26,714 nt of DNA from CANGTU01 sp046336655 (GCA_046336655.1 JBKDGH010000042.1:1-26714), one strand, 5' to 3'. Numbered from the stretch's first letter, positions 7,779 through 16,135 are shown. Numbers and translations are program-made. Notes: generated from the sequence alone by a model not told the origin.

Positions 7779-8101
7779 AGAATTTAATCCACATCACCGT
7801 AGTTGACCGTCAGGGTGCGGAGCATGCGCTCGAGGCGCCGACGGATATGAACATGAACATGATGGAGCTCTGTAAGAGTTACGAGCTTCCCGTGGAAGGC
7901 ACTTGCGGTGGCATGGCGATGTGCGCGACATGCCACATGTATATTCTTTCTGATCACGATCTCGGCGAGCGCTCGGATGATGAAGAGGCCATGCTCGACC
8001 AGGCGTTTTTTGTGAAGTCGAACAGCAGATTGGGCTGTCAGATCAAAATCAGCGACGAGCTCGAAGGGCTGAAGGTTCAGCTTGCGGAAGTCGGACAGTA
8101 A
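7775..8101 (+). CDS. [2Fe-2S] ferredoxin, adrenodoxin-like
   Basis: A 108-residue electron carrier. The cluster ligands are C44, C50, C53 and C88 (GTCGGMAMCATC, then RLGCQI), the C-x5-C-x2-C...C pattern of adrenodoxin/putidaredoxin-type ferredoxins. It probably exchanges electrons with the reductase encoded just upstream and may serve Fe-S biogenesis, in keeping with mrp/nfu nearby. The start is ATG 7775, which lies inside the heptamer repeat; an in-frame TAG at 7769-7771 rules out any longer N-terminus. The first residues (MENL) are therefore encoded partly by the repeat. It ends 5 bp before the convergent PHP phosphatase gene. Confidence 0.94.
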   Translation: MENLIHITVVDRQGAEHALEAPTDMNMNMMELCKSYELPVEGTCGGMAMCATCHMYILSDHDLGERSDDEEAMLDQAFFVKSNSRLGCQIKISDELEGLKVQLAEVGQ

Positions 8102-8106
8102 TGTCC

Positions 8107-8856
8107 TCAGAGCTGCATATTGAGCAGCTTTCCTGATTCAATGAGTTTGTGTACACGCGGATTGTTGCGCACCGCGGCGAGCATATTGAGGTGTCCGGGA
8201 TGATGGCAGTCGGATCCGATGAAATGCACCATACCCGCATCCACTAGTTTCTCAGAGGTTTCTTTTACCTGTTGTCCGTAGTGTCCGGTGAGGCAATTCA
8301 CGTTGAGCTGAATGAGTACATCGCGGTCGAGCAGTTCTTCATACTTCGATAATCTTCCGTTCCAGTATTCATAGCGCTCCGGATGTGCGAGTACCGGCTT
8401 GTATCCCTGCAGGTGCATATTGAACACCGCGCGGGGCAGGGTAGGAGGCTCTTGCATAAAGCCGAGCTCGAACAGCACATAATTATTTCCGAAGGTGAGC
8501 AGTTCTTTTTTTTCGATCAGTTCTTCGAAGTGCTCATCGAGGTAGTACTCTGCTGCGGCTTCAATTTCAATGTCCAGTCCGTCTGCGGCAATCTGCTCAC
8601 GCACTTTGGCGAGTCCGCTGAGAATTCTTTCTGCCGTATTCGGATAGAGGTCGGTATAGATGTGCGGCGTAGTAATCACCTTGCGGTATCCGAAGTCTTT
8701 CATCGCGCGGAGGAGAAACATGGTCTCGTCCATATTCTGCGCGCCGTCATCAATACCCGGAATGAAATGGCTGTGCATATCAACGCCCACCAGCGAAAGG
8801 TCAGCTTCGGGTAATGCGCGCTCTGTCTTGCCGAGCATGCGTTTGAAGAACGACAT
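8107..8856 (-). CDS. CpsB/YwqE-type PHP-domain protein-tyrosine phosphatase
   Basis: A 249-residue PHP-fold metallophosphatase. Metal-binding motifs: DMHSHFIPGIDDGA (from 26), TTPHIY, AEYYLD, LAHPERY and the C-terminal GSDCHHPGH. Proteins of this family (Streptococcus CpsB, Bacillus YwqE) dephosphorylate the BY-kinase that controls capsule polymerisation and export. It is the last gene of the polysaccharide operon and starts 2 bp after the rfbB stop, which supports that role. No Wzc-like kinase is in the window. The short N-terminal extension before the PHP motif (residues 1-20) looks normal. Confidence 0.92.
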   Translation of the reverse strand: MSFFKRMLGKTERALPEADLSLVGVDMHSHFIPGIDDGAQNMDETMFLLRAMKDFGYRKVITTPHIYTDLYPNTAERILSGLAKVREQIAADGLDIEIEAAAEYYLDEHFEELIEKKELLTFGNNYVLFELGFMQEPPTLPRAVFNMHLQGYKPVLAHPERYEYWNGRLSKYEELLDRDVLIQLNVNCLTGHYGQQVKETSEKLVDAGMVHFIGSDCHHPGHLNMLAAVRNNPRVHKLIESGKLLNMQL

Positions 8857-8858
8857 GA

Positions 8859-9914
8859 TTACCGGCCGGCGTATTGGCGTTCGTAGTAATGCTGGTATTC
8901 GCCGGATGTAACCGCCTCAATCCATTGCGGATTGGCGAGGTACCAGCGCACAGTATCAGTGAGCGCCATGCGGAAATCCTGTGTGGGTTTCCAGTCGGTT
9001 TCCGCCATGATTTTGGTGGCGTCAATTGCGTAGCGCATATCGTGGCCCGGACGATCCGTCACAAAGGTGATAAGCGATGCGGCGGTGCCTTCGGGCTGGT
9101 TGAGCTCACCGTCCATAATGCTGCACAGCAGGCGCACGAGGTCAATGTTCTTCCACTCGTTGTTGCCGCCAATGCAGTAGGTCTGTCCGATTTTCCCCTG
9201 ATTAAGTAAGGTGTCAATGGCACGCACGTGGTCATTCACCCACAGCCAGTCGCGCACGTTTTCGCCTTTACCATATACGGGCAGCGGCTTCTTATCGCGG
9301 ATGTTGCGGATGATCAGCGGAATCAGTTTTTCCGGAAACTGGTGGGTGCCGTAGTTGTTGCTGCAGTTGCTGATGAGCACGGGAAGTCCGTAGGTGTCAT
9401 GATACGCACGCACGAAGTGATCGCTTGATGCCTTGCTCGCGCTGTACGGACTGTGCGGATCATAGGGAGTGGTTTCCGAAAACGAACCCTGCGCACCCAG
9501 ACTTCCGAATACTTCATCGGTAGAGACGTGATAGAAGAGCTTGCCTTCCATCTGTCCCTTCCACGCGTCTTTCGCCGCATTGAGAAGGGTAGCAGTGCCG
9601 AGCACATTGGTGCGCACGAAACCGATCGGATCGAGGATGCTGCGGTCCACATGACTTTCCGCAGCGAGGTGAATCACGTGAGTGATTCCATGTGTGCTGA
9701 AGATTTCGGTAATAGCAGCAGCATCACAGATATCAGCCTTTACAAATACGTAGTTTGCCGCATGCTCAATGTCCGAGAGGTTGGCAAGATTACCTGCGTA
9801 AGTCAGGCTGTCGAGGTTGATGATGCGGTCATCCGGATAGCGCTGAACAAGGAGTCGCACCAGATGCGATCCGATAAATCCCGCTCCGCCGGTTATCAGT
9901 ATGACTCGATTCAT
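8859..9914 (-). CDS. rfbB: dTDP-glucose 4,6-dehydratase
   Basis: A 351-residue extended SDR enzyme that converts dTDP-glucose to dTDP-4-keto-6-deoxyglucose, the precursor of rhamnose and other deoxysugars. The NAD-binding motif is GGAGFIG (9-15), the catalytic TDE is at 132-134 (STDEVFG) and Y157-x3-K161 is in YSASK. RIINLDSLTYAGNL is the RfbB signature. I chose ATG 9914 (MNRVILITGG). The longer start at 9947 would overlap the receptor gene and lie upstream of the -7 box. RmlA, RmlC and RmlD are not in the window, so the final sugar is unknown. It is followed after 2 bp by the PHP phosphatase gene. Confidence 0.96.
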   Translation of the reverse strand: MNRVILITGGAGFIGSHLVRLLVQRYPDDRIINLDSLTYAGNLANLSDIEHAANYVFVKADICDAAAITEIFSTHGITHVIHLAAESHVDRSILDPIGFVRTNVLGTATLLNAAKDAWKGQMEGKLFYHVSTDEVFGSLGAQGSFSETTPYDPHSPYSASKASSDHFVRAYHDTYGLPVLISNCSNNYGTHQFPEKLIPLIIRNIRDKKPLPVYGKGENVRDWLWVNDHVRAIDTLLNQGKIGQTYCIGGNNEWKNIDLVRLLCSIMDGELNQPEGTAASLITFVTDRPGHDMRYAIDATKIMAETDWKPTQDFRMALTDTVRWYLANPQWIEAVTSGEYQHYYERQYAGR

Positions 9915-9919
9915 GTATA

Positions 9920-9927
9920 CAAAGATA
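9920..9927 (-). promoter_or_regulatory. -7 box (TATCTTTG) before rfbB
   Basis: An exact TAnnTTTG box on the minus strand, only 5 nt before ATG 9914, so an mRNA from it would have almost no leader. No clear TTG at -33. It may give rfbB and the phosphatase gene their own promoter within the operon. Confidence 0.45.
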
Positions 9928-9934
9928 GTTCGGG

Positions 9935-11776
9935 TCAGATGCGCCATTCCACCCCGAGTCGGAACCAGCGTCCGGGCATAGGCACAAAGCCGCTTTCGAC
10001 GTAGGCGCGGTCGAGGATATTGGCTACATCCGCAAACGATGAAAATTGCTTTTTGGTAACGCGCACTCTATAATCCAGGACTGCATATTGCTGTCCGCTG
10101 AAGCGCTCCAGATACCTGCACACTGCGCTGTGTTGAAGTGTCTTTCCGGTGCGCCATTCCACCTGTGCAATGAGCTGATGGGTGAGGTGCTCGAGGGTGT
10201 ATTTATTGAGCAATTCCCCGCGTGACATATCTCCGGCGAGGTAGGTGTAGCGCACAGATGCGGAGGTGAGTGCAAATGCGGCCTGCGCGTTATTGCTGTA
10301 GCGCACGAAGCCTTCACCGCCGTAAACGCGAACACTGTTGAAGTTTTCCGGACGCCATTGCAGGGTATCATTGGCTCTGACAAAGTCAATGAATGAATCC
10401 GTGAAGCGCGAGAAGCCGGTGAGGTGTGCACTGAATGATCCTCTGCGCCAGCGCAACCCAGTTTCGCCGGTCCACGCGGTTTCTGCCCTGAGGTCGGGAT
10501 TGCCCACATTCGCGCGGTCGGTATAATAGAGGTCGGTATAAGTCGGTAAGCGGCTTCCTGCTCCTGCATGTCCGAATACTGTGAGCGATTTGGAAGCAGG
10601 CAGGCTGAACTCAACTCCGGGGTACACGCGCACTCCGAATCCCGAGGCGACCTGCACATTTGCTCCGGCAGTGATCAGTATGCCGTTGTCGAAGCTGATT
10701 CGCTGTTCGCCATACAATGCATGAAAGAAGCGTTCGTGATGTCCGAGGTTATTGCTGCGGATGATTTCTGCGCGGCTTTCATAGCCAAATCCCATTTCAC
10801 CGAATTGATTGGTGCGGGATGCATGCAGCTCAGCGCCGGCCGCAGTGGTGAAGTGGTTATTGCGGTATACTTCCGGGCGGTTGCGTATGAAAATATAATC
10901 GTCGTGGTTATAGCGGTAATACGCCAGCGGGCGGATATTCCATTCGCCGAGCCGGGTGTGATAGCGCATGCCCATGAAACCTGTGCGCACCTGTTCCCAG
11001 GCATCGGTGTCAAAAGGATAAGCGTAGTATCCACGGGCACCGAACTGATTGGACGATGCACCCGCCATCATATCGAGCGTGCCCCGGCCGGCTTTAACAC
11101 GGCCGAGGTAATTCAGGCGATGCTGGGTGTTGGCGGAGTTGTAGCGGTATCCATCCGTGCGGAAAAAGGAGTAATCAATCTGATGCCCGCTGTGGGTGGA
11201 TTTTTTACCAACGGAAAAGCGCCCGCCACCAAGGGCATACGGCGTGGACCGGTCGCGTTCACTGCCGATGTCCGACCCGCCGAATGCCTGTACCAGCAAT
11301 TGCTGTTCACCCGGATCGCGGGTTACGATGTTGATAGCACCGGCAAGGGCATTGGCTCCGTAAATACGCCCTGCACTTCCCTTGAGCACTTCAATGCGCT
11401 CCACCATTGCGAGGTCTACGGGCAGGTTGGCGTTGTGGTGGCCCGTCTGCGGATCGCGCATAGGAATGCCATTCACCAGTATGAGCACCTGTTCAAAGGT
11501 ACTTCCCGCGATGATGATATCTGCCTGTGCGCCCCACGGACCACGCTGACGCACGTCCACGCCGCTGATGTACATGAGTGCTTCCTGCACGGATTGCACG
11601 GGCATGGCTGCCAGTTCTTTTTTGTCAATGACCTGCACATTGCGCGAGGCAGCAGGAGCGATCAGCCGTTTTTCTGAAATGACTACTTCCGGCAAAACCT
11701 GTGTGGTGTCCTGAGCAGATGACACACTGACGCACGCGGTCAGGATGATGACCAACAAACAATAACTACGAAGCAT
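9935..11776 (-). CDS. BtuB-like TonB-dependent outer-membrane receptor
   Basis: A 613-residue receptor with a signal peptide (cleavage near VSSAQ, residue 21), a TonB-box/plug region (residues about 25-150: LPEVVISEKR, VQEALMYISGVDVRQRG, EQVLILVNGIPMRDPQTGHH, RIEVLKGSAGRIYGANALAGAINIV) and a 22-strand type barrel ending in a terminal aromatic/hydrophobic strand (RWFRLGVEWRI). Length and plug sequence place it with small BtuB-like receptors, but the substrate is not proven. It lacks STN and carboxypeptidase-like N-terminal domains. It sits between the tviB-like and rfbB genes (17 bp from the former), an odd place within a sugar-nucleotide operon. I see no cobalamin riboswitch upstream, since there is no room for one. 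Confidence 0.9.
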   Translation of the reverse strand: MLRSYCLLVIILTACVSVSSAQDTTQVLPEVVISEKRLIAPAASRNVQVIDKKELAAMPVQSVQEALMYISGVDVRQRGPWGAQADIIIAGSTFEQVLILVNGIPMRDPQTGHHNANLPVDLAMVERIEVLKGSAGRIYGANALAGAINIVTRDPGEQQLLVQAFGGSDIGSERDRSTPYALGGGRFSVGKKSTHSGHQIDYSFFRTDGYRYNSANTQHRLNYLGRVKAGRGTLDMMAGASSNQFGARGYYAYPFDTDAWEQVRTGFMGMRYHTRLGEWNIRPLAYYRYNHDDYIFIRNRPEVYRNNHFTTAAGAELHASRTNQFGEMGFGYESRAEIIRSNNLGHHERFFHALYGEQRISFDNGILITAGANVQVASGFGVRVYPGVEFSLPASKSLTVFGHAGAGSRLPTYTDLYYTDRANVGNPDLRAETAWTGETGLRWRRGSFSAHLTGFSRFTDSFIDFVRANDTLQWRPENFNSVRVYGGEGFVRYSNNAQAAFALTSASVRYTYLAGDMSRGELLNKYTLEHLTHQLIAQVEWRTGKTLQHSAVCRYLERFSGQQYAVLDYRVRVTKKQFSSFADVANILDRAYVESGFVPMPGRWFRLGVEWRI

Positions 11777-11793
11777 AAACAGGGTAATACAAG

Positions 11794-13095
11794 TTAGAGA
11801 CTCCAGTAGGTTAGGTCCTTGATCTTGCCTTTGAACAGTCCTTTAATATCCATCAACACGCCTTTGCGGTCGCGCAGGTATTTCGCAAAATCACTCTCGG
11901 AATAGGTAAGGAATTCGCTGTGCGAAACAGCTACGATGATCGCATCGTATGCCCCTTCTTTGGGTTCCTGAATCAACCCGAAGCCGTATTCGTGCATGAG
12001 CTCTTCATGATCGGCGTGCGGGTCCATGATATCTACCTGTACGCTGAACGACTCCAGCTCGCGGATGACATCCACTACCTTCGAGTTGCGGATATCACTT
12101 ACGTTTTCCTTGAATGTGGCGCCCATCACCAGCACGCGGCTTTCGAGTGCGTTCTTTCCGGCTTCGAGGATTTTCTTCACGGTTTGCTTGCCTACGTAGA
12201 ATCCCATCGAGTCATTCACATATCGTGCAGAGCTGATTACTTTGGAGTAGTAGCCGAGTTTTTTTGCTTTGTATACGAGGTAATATGGATCCACCCCGAT
12301 GCAATGTCCGCCTACAAGTCCGGGGGTAAAAGGAAGGAAATTCCATTTCGTGCTGGCGCATGCAATCACGTCGTAGGTGTTGATGCCCATTTTATTCAAA
12401 ATGAGTGATATTTCGTTGATGAGTGCGATGTTCACATCGCGCTGGGTATTCTCAATCACTTTTGACGCTTCGGCTACCTTGATGGATTTGGCCTTGTGTG
12501 TGCCGGCGTCCACCACGAGTTCGTACACCTTCGCGATTTCATCCAGCGACACGTCATCGCAGCCGCTCACCACTTTCATGATCGTGCGGATGTTGTGCGT
12601 CTTGTCGCCCGGATTTATGCGCTCCGGAGAATAACCCACCTTGAAGTCCACGCCCATTTTAAGTCCGGACATTTCCTCGAGAATGGGAACACAATCATCT
12701 TCCGTACAACCGGGATAAACAGTGCTTTCATAGACTACATAATCTCCTTTTTTCAGGGCATTTCCCACCGTGCGCGATGCTGCCAGCACCGGACCCAGAT
12801 CAGGAAGGTTCATGTTGTTGATAGGTGTTGGCACAGAGATCACGAAGAACTTGGCTTTCTTCAGGTCGTCCGCATTCGCGGTGAAATCAATGTCACAACC
12901 GTCAAATGCCGACGAGGGAATCTCCTGGCTGGGGTCTTGGTGGTGCTTCATCATCTCTACGCGCTGCGCGTTGATGTCAAAGCCCACCACATGGATTTTG
13001 CGGGCAAATTCCAGCGCGATGGGAAGTCCAACATAACCGAGTCCCACTACACAAAGCGACTCTTTTTTCTCCAGGAGGTGATCGTATATTTTCAT
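11794..13095 (-). CDS. tviB: TviB/WbpA-type UDP-N-acetylhexosamine 6-dehydrogenase
   Basis: A 433-residue NAD-dependent nucleotide-sugar dehydrogenase that oxidises C6 of UDP-GlcNAc (or UDP-GalNAc) to the uronate. It has the Rossmann motif GLGYVGLP (18-25), YESTVYPGCTEDDCVPIL, GYSPERINPGDK, the KVAEASKVIENTQRD stretch and the catalytic Cys in GLVGGHCIGVDPYY (C265). These segments match Vi-polysaccharide TviB more closely than UDP-glucose dehydrogenase. The neighbouring WbpD-like acetyltransferase suggests a WbpA-like role in making a diacetylated amino-uronate. It starts 11 bp after the wbpD-like stop. UDP-GlcNAc versus UDP-GalNAc cannot be decided from sequence alone. Confidence 0.93.
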   Translation of the reverse strand: MKIYDHLLEKKESLCVVGLGYVGLPIALEFARKIHVVGFDINAQRVEMMKHHQDPSQEIPSSAFDGCDIDFTANADDLKKAKFFVISVPTPINNMNLPDLGPVLAASRTVGNALKKGDYVVYESTVYPGCTEDDCVPILEEMSGLKMGVDFKVGYSPERINPGDKTHNIRTIMKVVSGCDDVSLDEIAKVYELVVDAGTHKAKSIKVAEASKVIENTQRDVNIALINEISLILNKMGINTYDVIACASTKWNFLPFTPGLVGGHCIGVDPYYLVYKAKKLGYYSKVISSARYVNDSMGFYVGKQTVKKILEAGKNALESRVLVMGATFKENVSDIRNSKVVDVIRELESFSVQVDIMDPHADHEELMHEYGFGLIQEPKEGAYDAIIVAVSHSEFLTYSESDFAKYLRDRKGVLMDIKGLFKGKIKDLTYWSL

Positions 13096-13106
13096 GAGGA
13101 GGAAAT

Positions 13107-13694
13107 TCAGGAGGGTTGATCGGTGAGTAATTGCACGCGGCCGTTGAATAGCTCGTAGCGCTCTCCGCTTTCTGGACAGCTTGCGTGGCCGTGGGTATCG
13201 AATTGGAGTTTATGTCCGTAGCGGCTCATCCAGCCGGTTTGCCGCGCGGGATTGCCCATCACCAGTGCAAATGCTGGCACTTCGCGGGTGACTACTGCTC
13301 CGGCGCCGACAAAGGCATATTCGCCGATTTCATGTCCGCACACAATCGTTGCATTCGCTCCAATGGATGCACCGCGGCGCACTACTGTGCGGGCGTACTG
13401 GTTTTTCCGCGGCACTGCGCTGCGCGGATTAATCACATTGGTAAATACGCAGGAAGGCCCGAGAAATACATCGTCTTCGCACGTGACACCGGTGTAGATG
13501 CTCACGTTGTTTTGCACCTTCACATTGTTGCCGAGTACTACGCCCGGACTAATCACCACATTCTGTCCGATGTTGCAGTCATCACCAACCACACTTCCTG
13601 TCATGAGGTGCGAGAAATGCCAGATCTTGCTGCCTTTTCCTATTGTGCAGCCTTCATCAATGACTGCGGATGGATGTGCGCTATATTCTGTCAC
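13107..13694 (-). CDS. wbpD: WbpD-like N-acetyltransferase (left-handed beta-helix)
   Basis: A 195-residue hexapeptide-repeat acetyltransferase. After the N-terminal EYSAHPSAVIDEG it shows isoleucine-patch repeats, then GPSCVFTNVINPRS, GASIGANATIVCG and GAGAVVTREVP, ending NPARQTGWMSRYG and a CPESGERY tail, all diagnostic of WbpD/WlbB. This enzyme acetylates the 3-amino group of UDP-2-acetamido-3-amino-2,3-dideoxyglucuronate. I chose GTG 13694 because its N-terminus aligns with WbpD. ATG 13736 would add 14 unrelated residues and overlap uxs by 35 bp. The oxidase and transaminase (WbpB, WbpE) that make its substrate are not in the window. Confidence 0.9.
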   Translation of the reverse strand: MTEYSAHPSAVIDEGCTIGKGSKIWHFSHLMTGSVVGDDCNIGQNVVISPGVVLGNNVKVQNNVSIYTGVTCEDDVFLGPSCVFTNVINPRSAVPRKNQYARTVVRRGASIGANATIVCGHEIGEYAFVGAGAVVTREVPAFALVMGNPARQTGWMSRYGHKLQFDTHGHASCPESGERYELFNGRVQLLTDQPS

Positions 13695-13701
13695 GGCCTG
13701 A

Positions 13702-14685
13702 TCAGCGGATGTATTTTTCAAAATTCTTGTGCTCAACTTTATTCAGCTCGTCCGCAGTAAGTGAGCGGAAATAGTCGTAGGTGATTTTCAGTCCATCGGC
13801 GCGATGCACCTTCGGCTCCCATCCAAGGAGTTGCTGAGCCAGTGTGATATCCGGACGGCGCTGCTTGGGATCGTCAACGGGTAATGGCTCGAATACAATT
13901 TTCTGATTCGTGCCCGTGAGTTTGATGATCTCTTCCGCGAAATCGAGAATGGTGATTTCATCGGGGTTACCGATGTTCACAGGGCCTGCATAGTCGCTCA
14001 GCAGCAACCGGTAGATTCCTTCCACCAGATCATCCACATAACAGAAACTGCGGGTTTGTGATCCGTCTCCGAACACGGTGAGGTCTTCACCGCGAAGTGC
14101 CTGTCCGATGAATGCCGGCAACACTCGGCCATCGTTCAGTCGCATGCGCGGACCGTAGGTATTGAAGATCCGCACGATGCGGGTTTCCAGTCCGTGGAAG
14201 GTGTGGTATGCCATGGTTAGTGCTTCCTGGAAGCGCTTGGCCTCGTCATATACACCGCGTGGACCAACGGGATTGACATTGCCCCAATAGGCTTCCGTCT
14301 GCGGGTGTACGGTAGGGTCGCCGTACACCTCACTGGTGCTTGCCACGAGGATACGCGCTTTCTTTTCGCGTGCAAGTCCGAGGCAATTGTGTGTGCCGAG
14401 CGAACCTACTTTGAGTGTCTGAATAGGAATCTTCAGATAGTCGATCGGCGAAGCAGGAGAAGCGAAGTGCAGGATGTAATCCAGCATACCGGGCACATGA
14501 ATGAACTTGGTGACATCGTGGTGATGAAACTCGAAGTGTTCATTTGGAAAGAGGTGCTCAATGTTTTTAAGATCGCCGGTGATGAGATTATCCATCCCGA
14601 TCACGTGATACCCTTCGCGGATGAAGCGGTCGCAGAGGTGCGAGCCGAGGAAGCCGGCTGCGCCGGTAATCAGAACGCGCTTCAT
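13702..14685 (-). CDS. uxs: UDP-glucuronate decarboxylase (UDP-xylose synthase)
   Basis: A 327-residue extended SDR. The NAD motif is GAAGFLG (8-14). HFASPASPIDYLK and GPRGVYDEAKRFQEAL (Y146-x3-K150) are hallmark UXS segments, and RIFNTYGPRM and DGSQTRSFCYV continue the fold. It decarboxylates UDP-GlcA, made by the upstream ugd product, to UDP-xylose. ATG 14685 overlaps the ugd stop as ATGA, so the two are translationally coupled. The same frame stays open a further 56 codons inside ugd, but that stretch is an accident of overlap. A minor alternative is another UDP-GlcA epimerase/decarboxylase-type SDR. Confidence 0.93.
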   Translation of the reverse strand: MKRVLITGAAGFLGSHLCDRFIREGYHVIGMDNLITGDLKNIEHLFPNEHFEFHHHDVTKFIHVPGMLDYILHFASPASPIDYLKIPIQTLKVGSLGTHNCLGLAREKKARILVASTSEVYGDPTVHPQTEAYWGNVNPVGPRGVYDEAKRFQEALTMAYHTFHGLETRIVRIFNTYGPRMRLNDGRVLPAFIGQALRGEDLTVFGDGSQTRSFCYVDDLVEGIYRLLLSDYAGPVNIGNPDEITILDFAEEIIKLTGTNQKIVFEPLPVDDPKQRRPDITLAQQLLGWEPKVHRADGLKITYDYFRSLTADELNKVEHKNFEKYIR

Positions 14686-16016
14686 GCTTTTACTTGTTCG
14701 TTGGAATTCACCGTTTCTCGTCCGATGCTCTTGTAGAACCATCCGAGCTCTTTCATCTTCTGAGTTTCGTACAAGTTGCGGCCGTCGAAGATGGTTTTTG
14801 ACTTCATCAGTCCTGCCATGCGATCGAAATCCGGATTGCGGAACACGCTCCACTCTGTGCAGATCAGCAGTGCATCCGCATCGCGAAGTGCTTCGTACTG
14901 GTCAGTGGCATATTCAATCGGATAGCCTTTCTGCATCCTGACGTTTTCAGATGCTTCAGGGTCGTAGGCACTGATGTGCGCGCCGGCTTCGAGCATGTGT
15001 TCGATCATGTACAACGCCGGCGCCTCGCGGATATCGTCGGTGTCGGGCTTGAATGCAAGCCCCCAGATGGCTACTTTTTTATTCGTAAGCGACTGATCGA
15101 AATGATCGAGAACAGGGCCGAGCAGAATGGTCTTCTGCCGGTCGTTCACCTTCATGACGCTTTTCAGGATGCGAAATTCATACCCGGCATCCACCCCTGA
15201 TTTGGCCAGCGCCTGCACGTCTTTCGGGAAGCACGATCCGCCGTAGCCGATGCCCGGAAACAGGAATCGTTTGCCAATGCGTGAGTCAGACCCAATGCCA
15301 AGACGCACCATGTCCACGTCCGCGCCGACTTTGTCGCAGAAGTTGGCAATTTCATTCATGAATGAAATCTTGGTGGCGAGGAATGCATTGGCGGCGTATT
15401 TGGTCAGCTCAGCACTGCGCTCATCCATGAAGATGATCGGATTGCCCTGGCGGGTAAATGGCTTGTATAGTTCCTCCATGATTTTTCGCGCCTTTTCGCT
15501 GGAAGTACCTACGACCACACGATCGGGCTTGAGAAAGTCATCCACCGCAAAACCTTCGCGGAGGAATTCGGGATTGCTCACGATATCGAATGGCACCTTG
15601 CTGTGTTCAGCAACCGCGGCGTGCACTTTTTCAGCAGTACCCACAGGCACGGTGCTCTTGTCCACAATTACCTTGTAGCCGGTGATGATTTTGCCGAGTT
15701 CTTTGGCAACGCCGAGCACATAGCTGAGGTCGGCACTGCCGTCTTCACCCGGAGGCGTGGGAAGTGCCAGAAAGATGAGCTCCGCCTTGTCCACTGCTTC
15801 CTTCAGGTCGGTAGTGAAGTGCAGGCGCCCTTCACGGATATTCCGTTCGAAGAGCACATCGAGATGAGGCTCGTAGATGGGAATCTCTCCCCGCTTCATC
15901 CGCTCCACCTTGTCGGCATTGATGTCGACACATACCACATGGTTGCCGGTTTCTGCGAAGCAGGTCCCTGTGACGAGGCCTACATATCCGGTTCCGACCA
16001 CGGCAATATTCTGCAT
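14682..16016 (-). CDS. ugd: UDP-glucose 6-dehydrogenase
   Basis: A 444-residue enzyme that oxidises UDP-glucose to UDP-glucuronate. It has the Rossmann motif GTGYVGL (7-13), the ALPTPPGEDGSADLSYV loop, DKSTVPVGTAEKV, SNPEFLREG and the catalytic Cys in GIGYGGSCFPKD (C262). The C-terminal UDP-binding domain begins near KVAIWGLAFKPDTDDIREAP. ATG 16016 (MQNIAVVGTG) is the family start; the longer start at 16070 would lie upstream of the promoter. First gene of the polysaccharide operon, divergent from the ECF sigma gene. Confidence 0.96.
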   Translation of the reverse strand: MQNIAVVGTGYVGLVTGTCFAETGNHVVCVDINADKVERMKRGEIPIYEPHLDVLFERNIREGRLHFTTDLKEAVDKAELIFLALPTPPGEDGSADLSYVLGVAKELGKIITGYKVIVDKSTVPVGTAEKVHAAVAEHSKVPFDIVSNPEFLREGFAVDDFLKPDRVVVGTSSEKARKIMEELYKPFTRQGNPIIFMDERSAELTKYAANAFLATKISFMNEIANFCDKVGADVDMVRLGIGSDSRIGKRFLFPGIGYGGSCFPKDVQALAKSGVDAGYEFRILKSVMKVNDRQKTILLGPVLDHFDQSLTNKKVAIWGLAFKPDTDDIREAPALYMIEHMLEAGAHISAYDPEASENVRMQKGYPIEYATDQYEALRDADALLICTEWSVFRNPDFDRMAGLMKSKTIFDGRNLYETQKMKELGWFYKSIGRETVNSNEQVKA

Positions 16017-16037
16017 ATCTGTAGTGCTTTGAGCGCG

Positions 16038-16070
16038 CGAAGATACGCTGATTTGCCGGGGCGGGGGCAA
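16038..16070 (-). promoter_or_regulatory. Promoter of the polysaccharide operon (ugd)
   Basis: On the minus strand TTG (16070-16068), a 22-nt spacer and TATCTTCG (16045-16038) fit the Bacteroidota promoter form TTG-N17-23-TAnnTTTG with one mismatch. The leader to ATG 16016 would be about 20 nt. Confidence 0.5.
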
Positions 16071-16108
16071 TGTCCGGTGCTGTGGTTTGCAGGGTATTTC
16101 ACCACCCG

Positions 16109-16135
16109 ATAGGGGTAATCCATTGCTCAGTTGTC
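16109..16135 (+). promoter_or_regulatory. Candidate ECF-sigma promoter, copy 1 (sigma operon)
   Basis: ATAGGGGTAA (16109-16118), 13 nt, then TGTC (16132-16135). The same two blocks with the same spacing recur before the STN-repeat gene (17737-17763). The spacing is that of ECF -35/-10 elements. Transcription would start about 30 nt before GTG 16172, so the sigma factor probably controls its own operon. A separate TAATTTCG (16160-16167) 4 nt before the GTG could be a housekeeping -7 box. Confidence 0.55.

Noticed and set aside
7582..7797. A minus-strand frame coding repeated FSILYSP/FSILHSP words
   Set aside because: It is the translation of the heptamer DNA array, not a protein.
10568..11677. 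A 369-codon plus-strand frame opposite the BtuB-like receptor
   Set aside because: Antisense shadow; the receptor plug motifs are on the minus strand and the shadow has no signal peptide or domain.
11758..11800. Riboswitch before the BtuB-like receptor
   Set aside because: Only 17 bp separate it from the upstream gene.
14685..14853. N-terminal extension of uxs by 56 residues
   Set aside because: It lies wholly inside ugd, has no homology to the family, and the ATGA overlap at 14685 gives the normal N-terminus.
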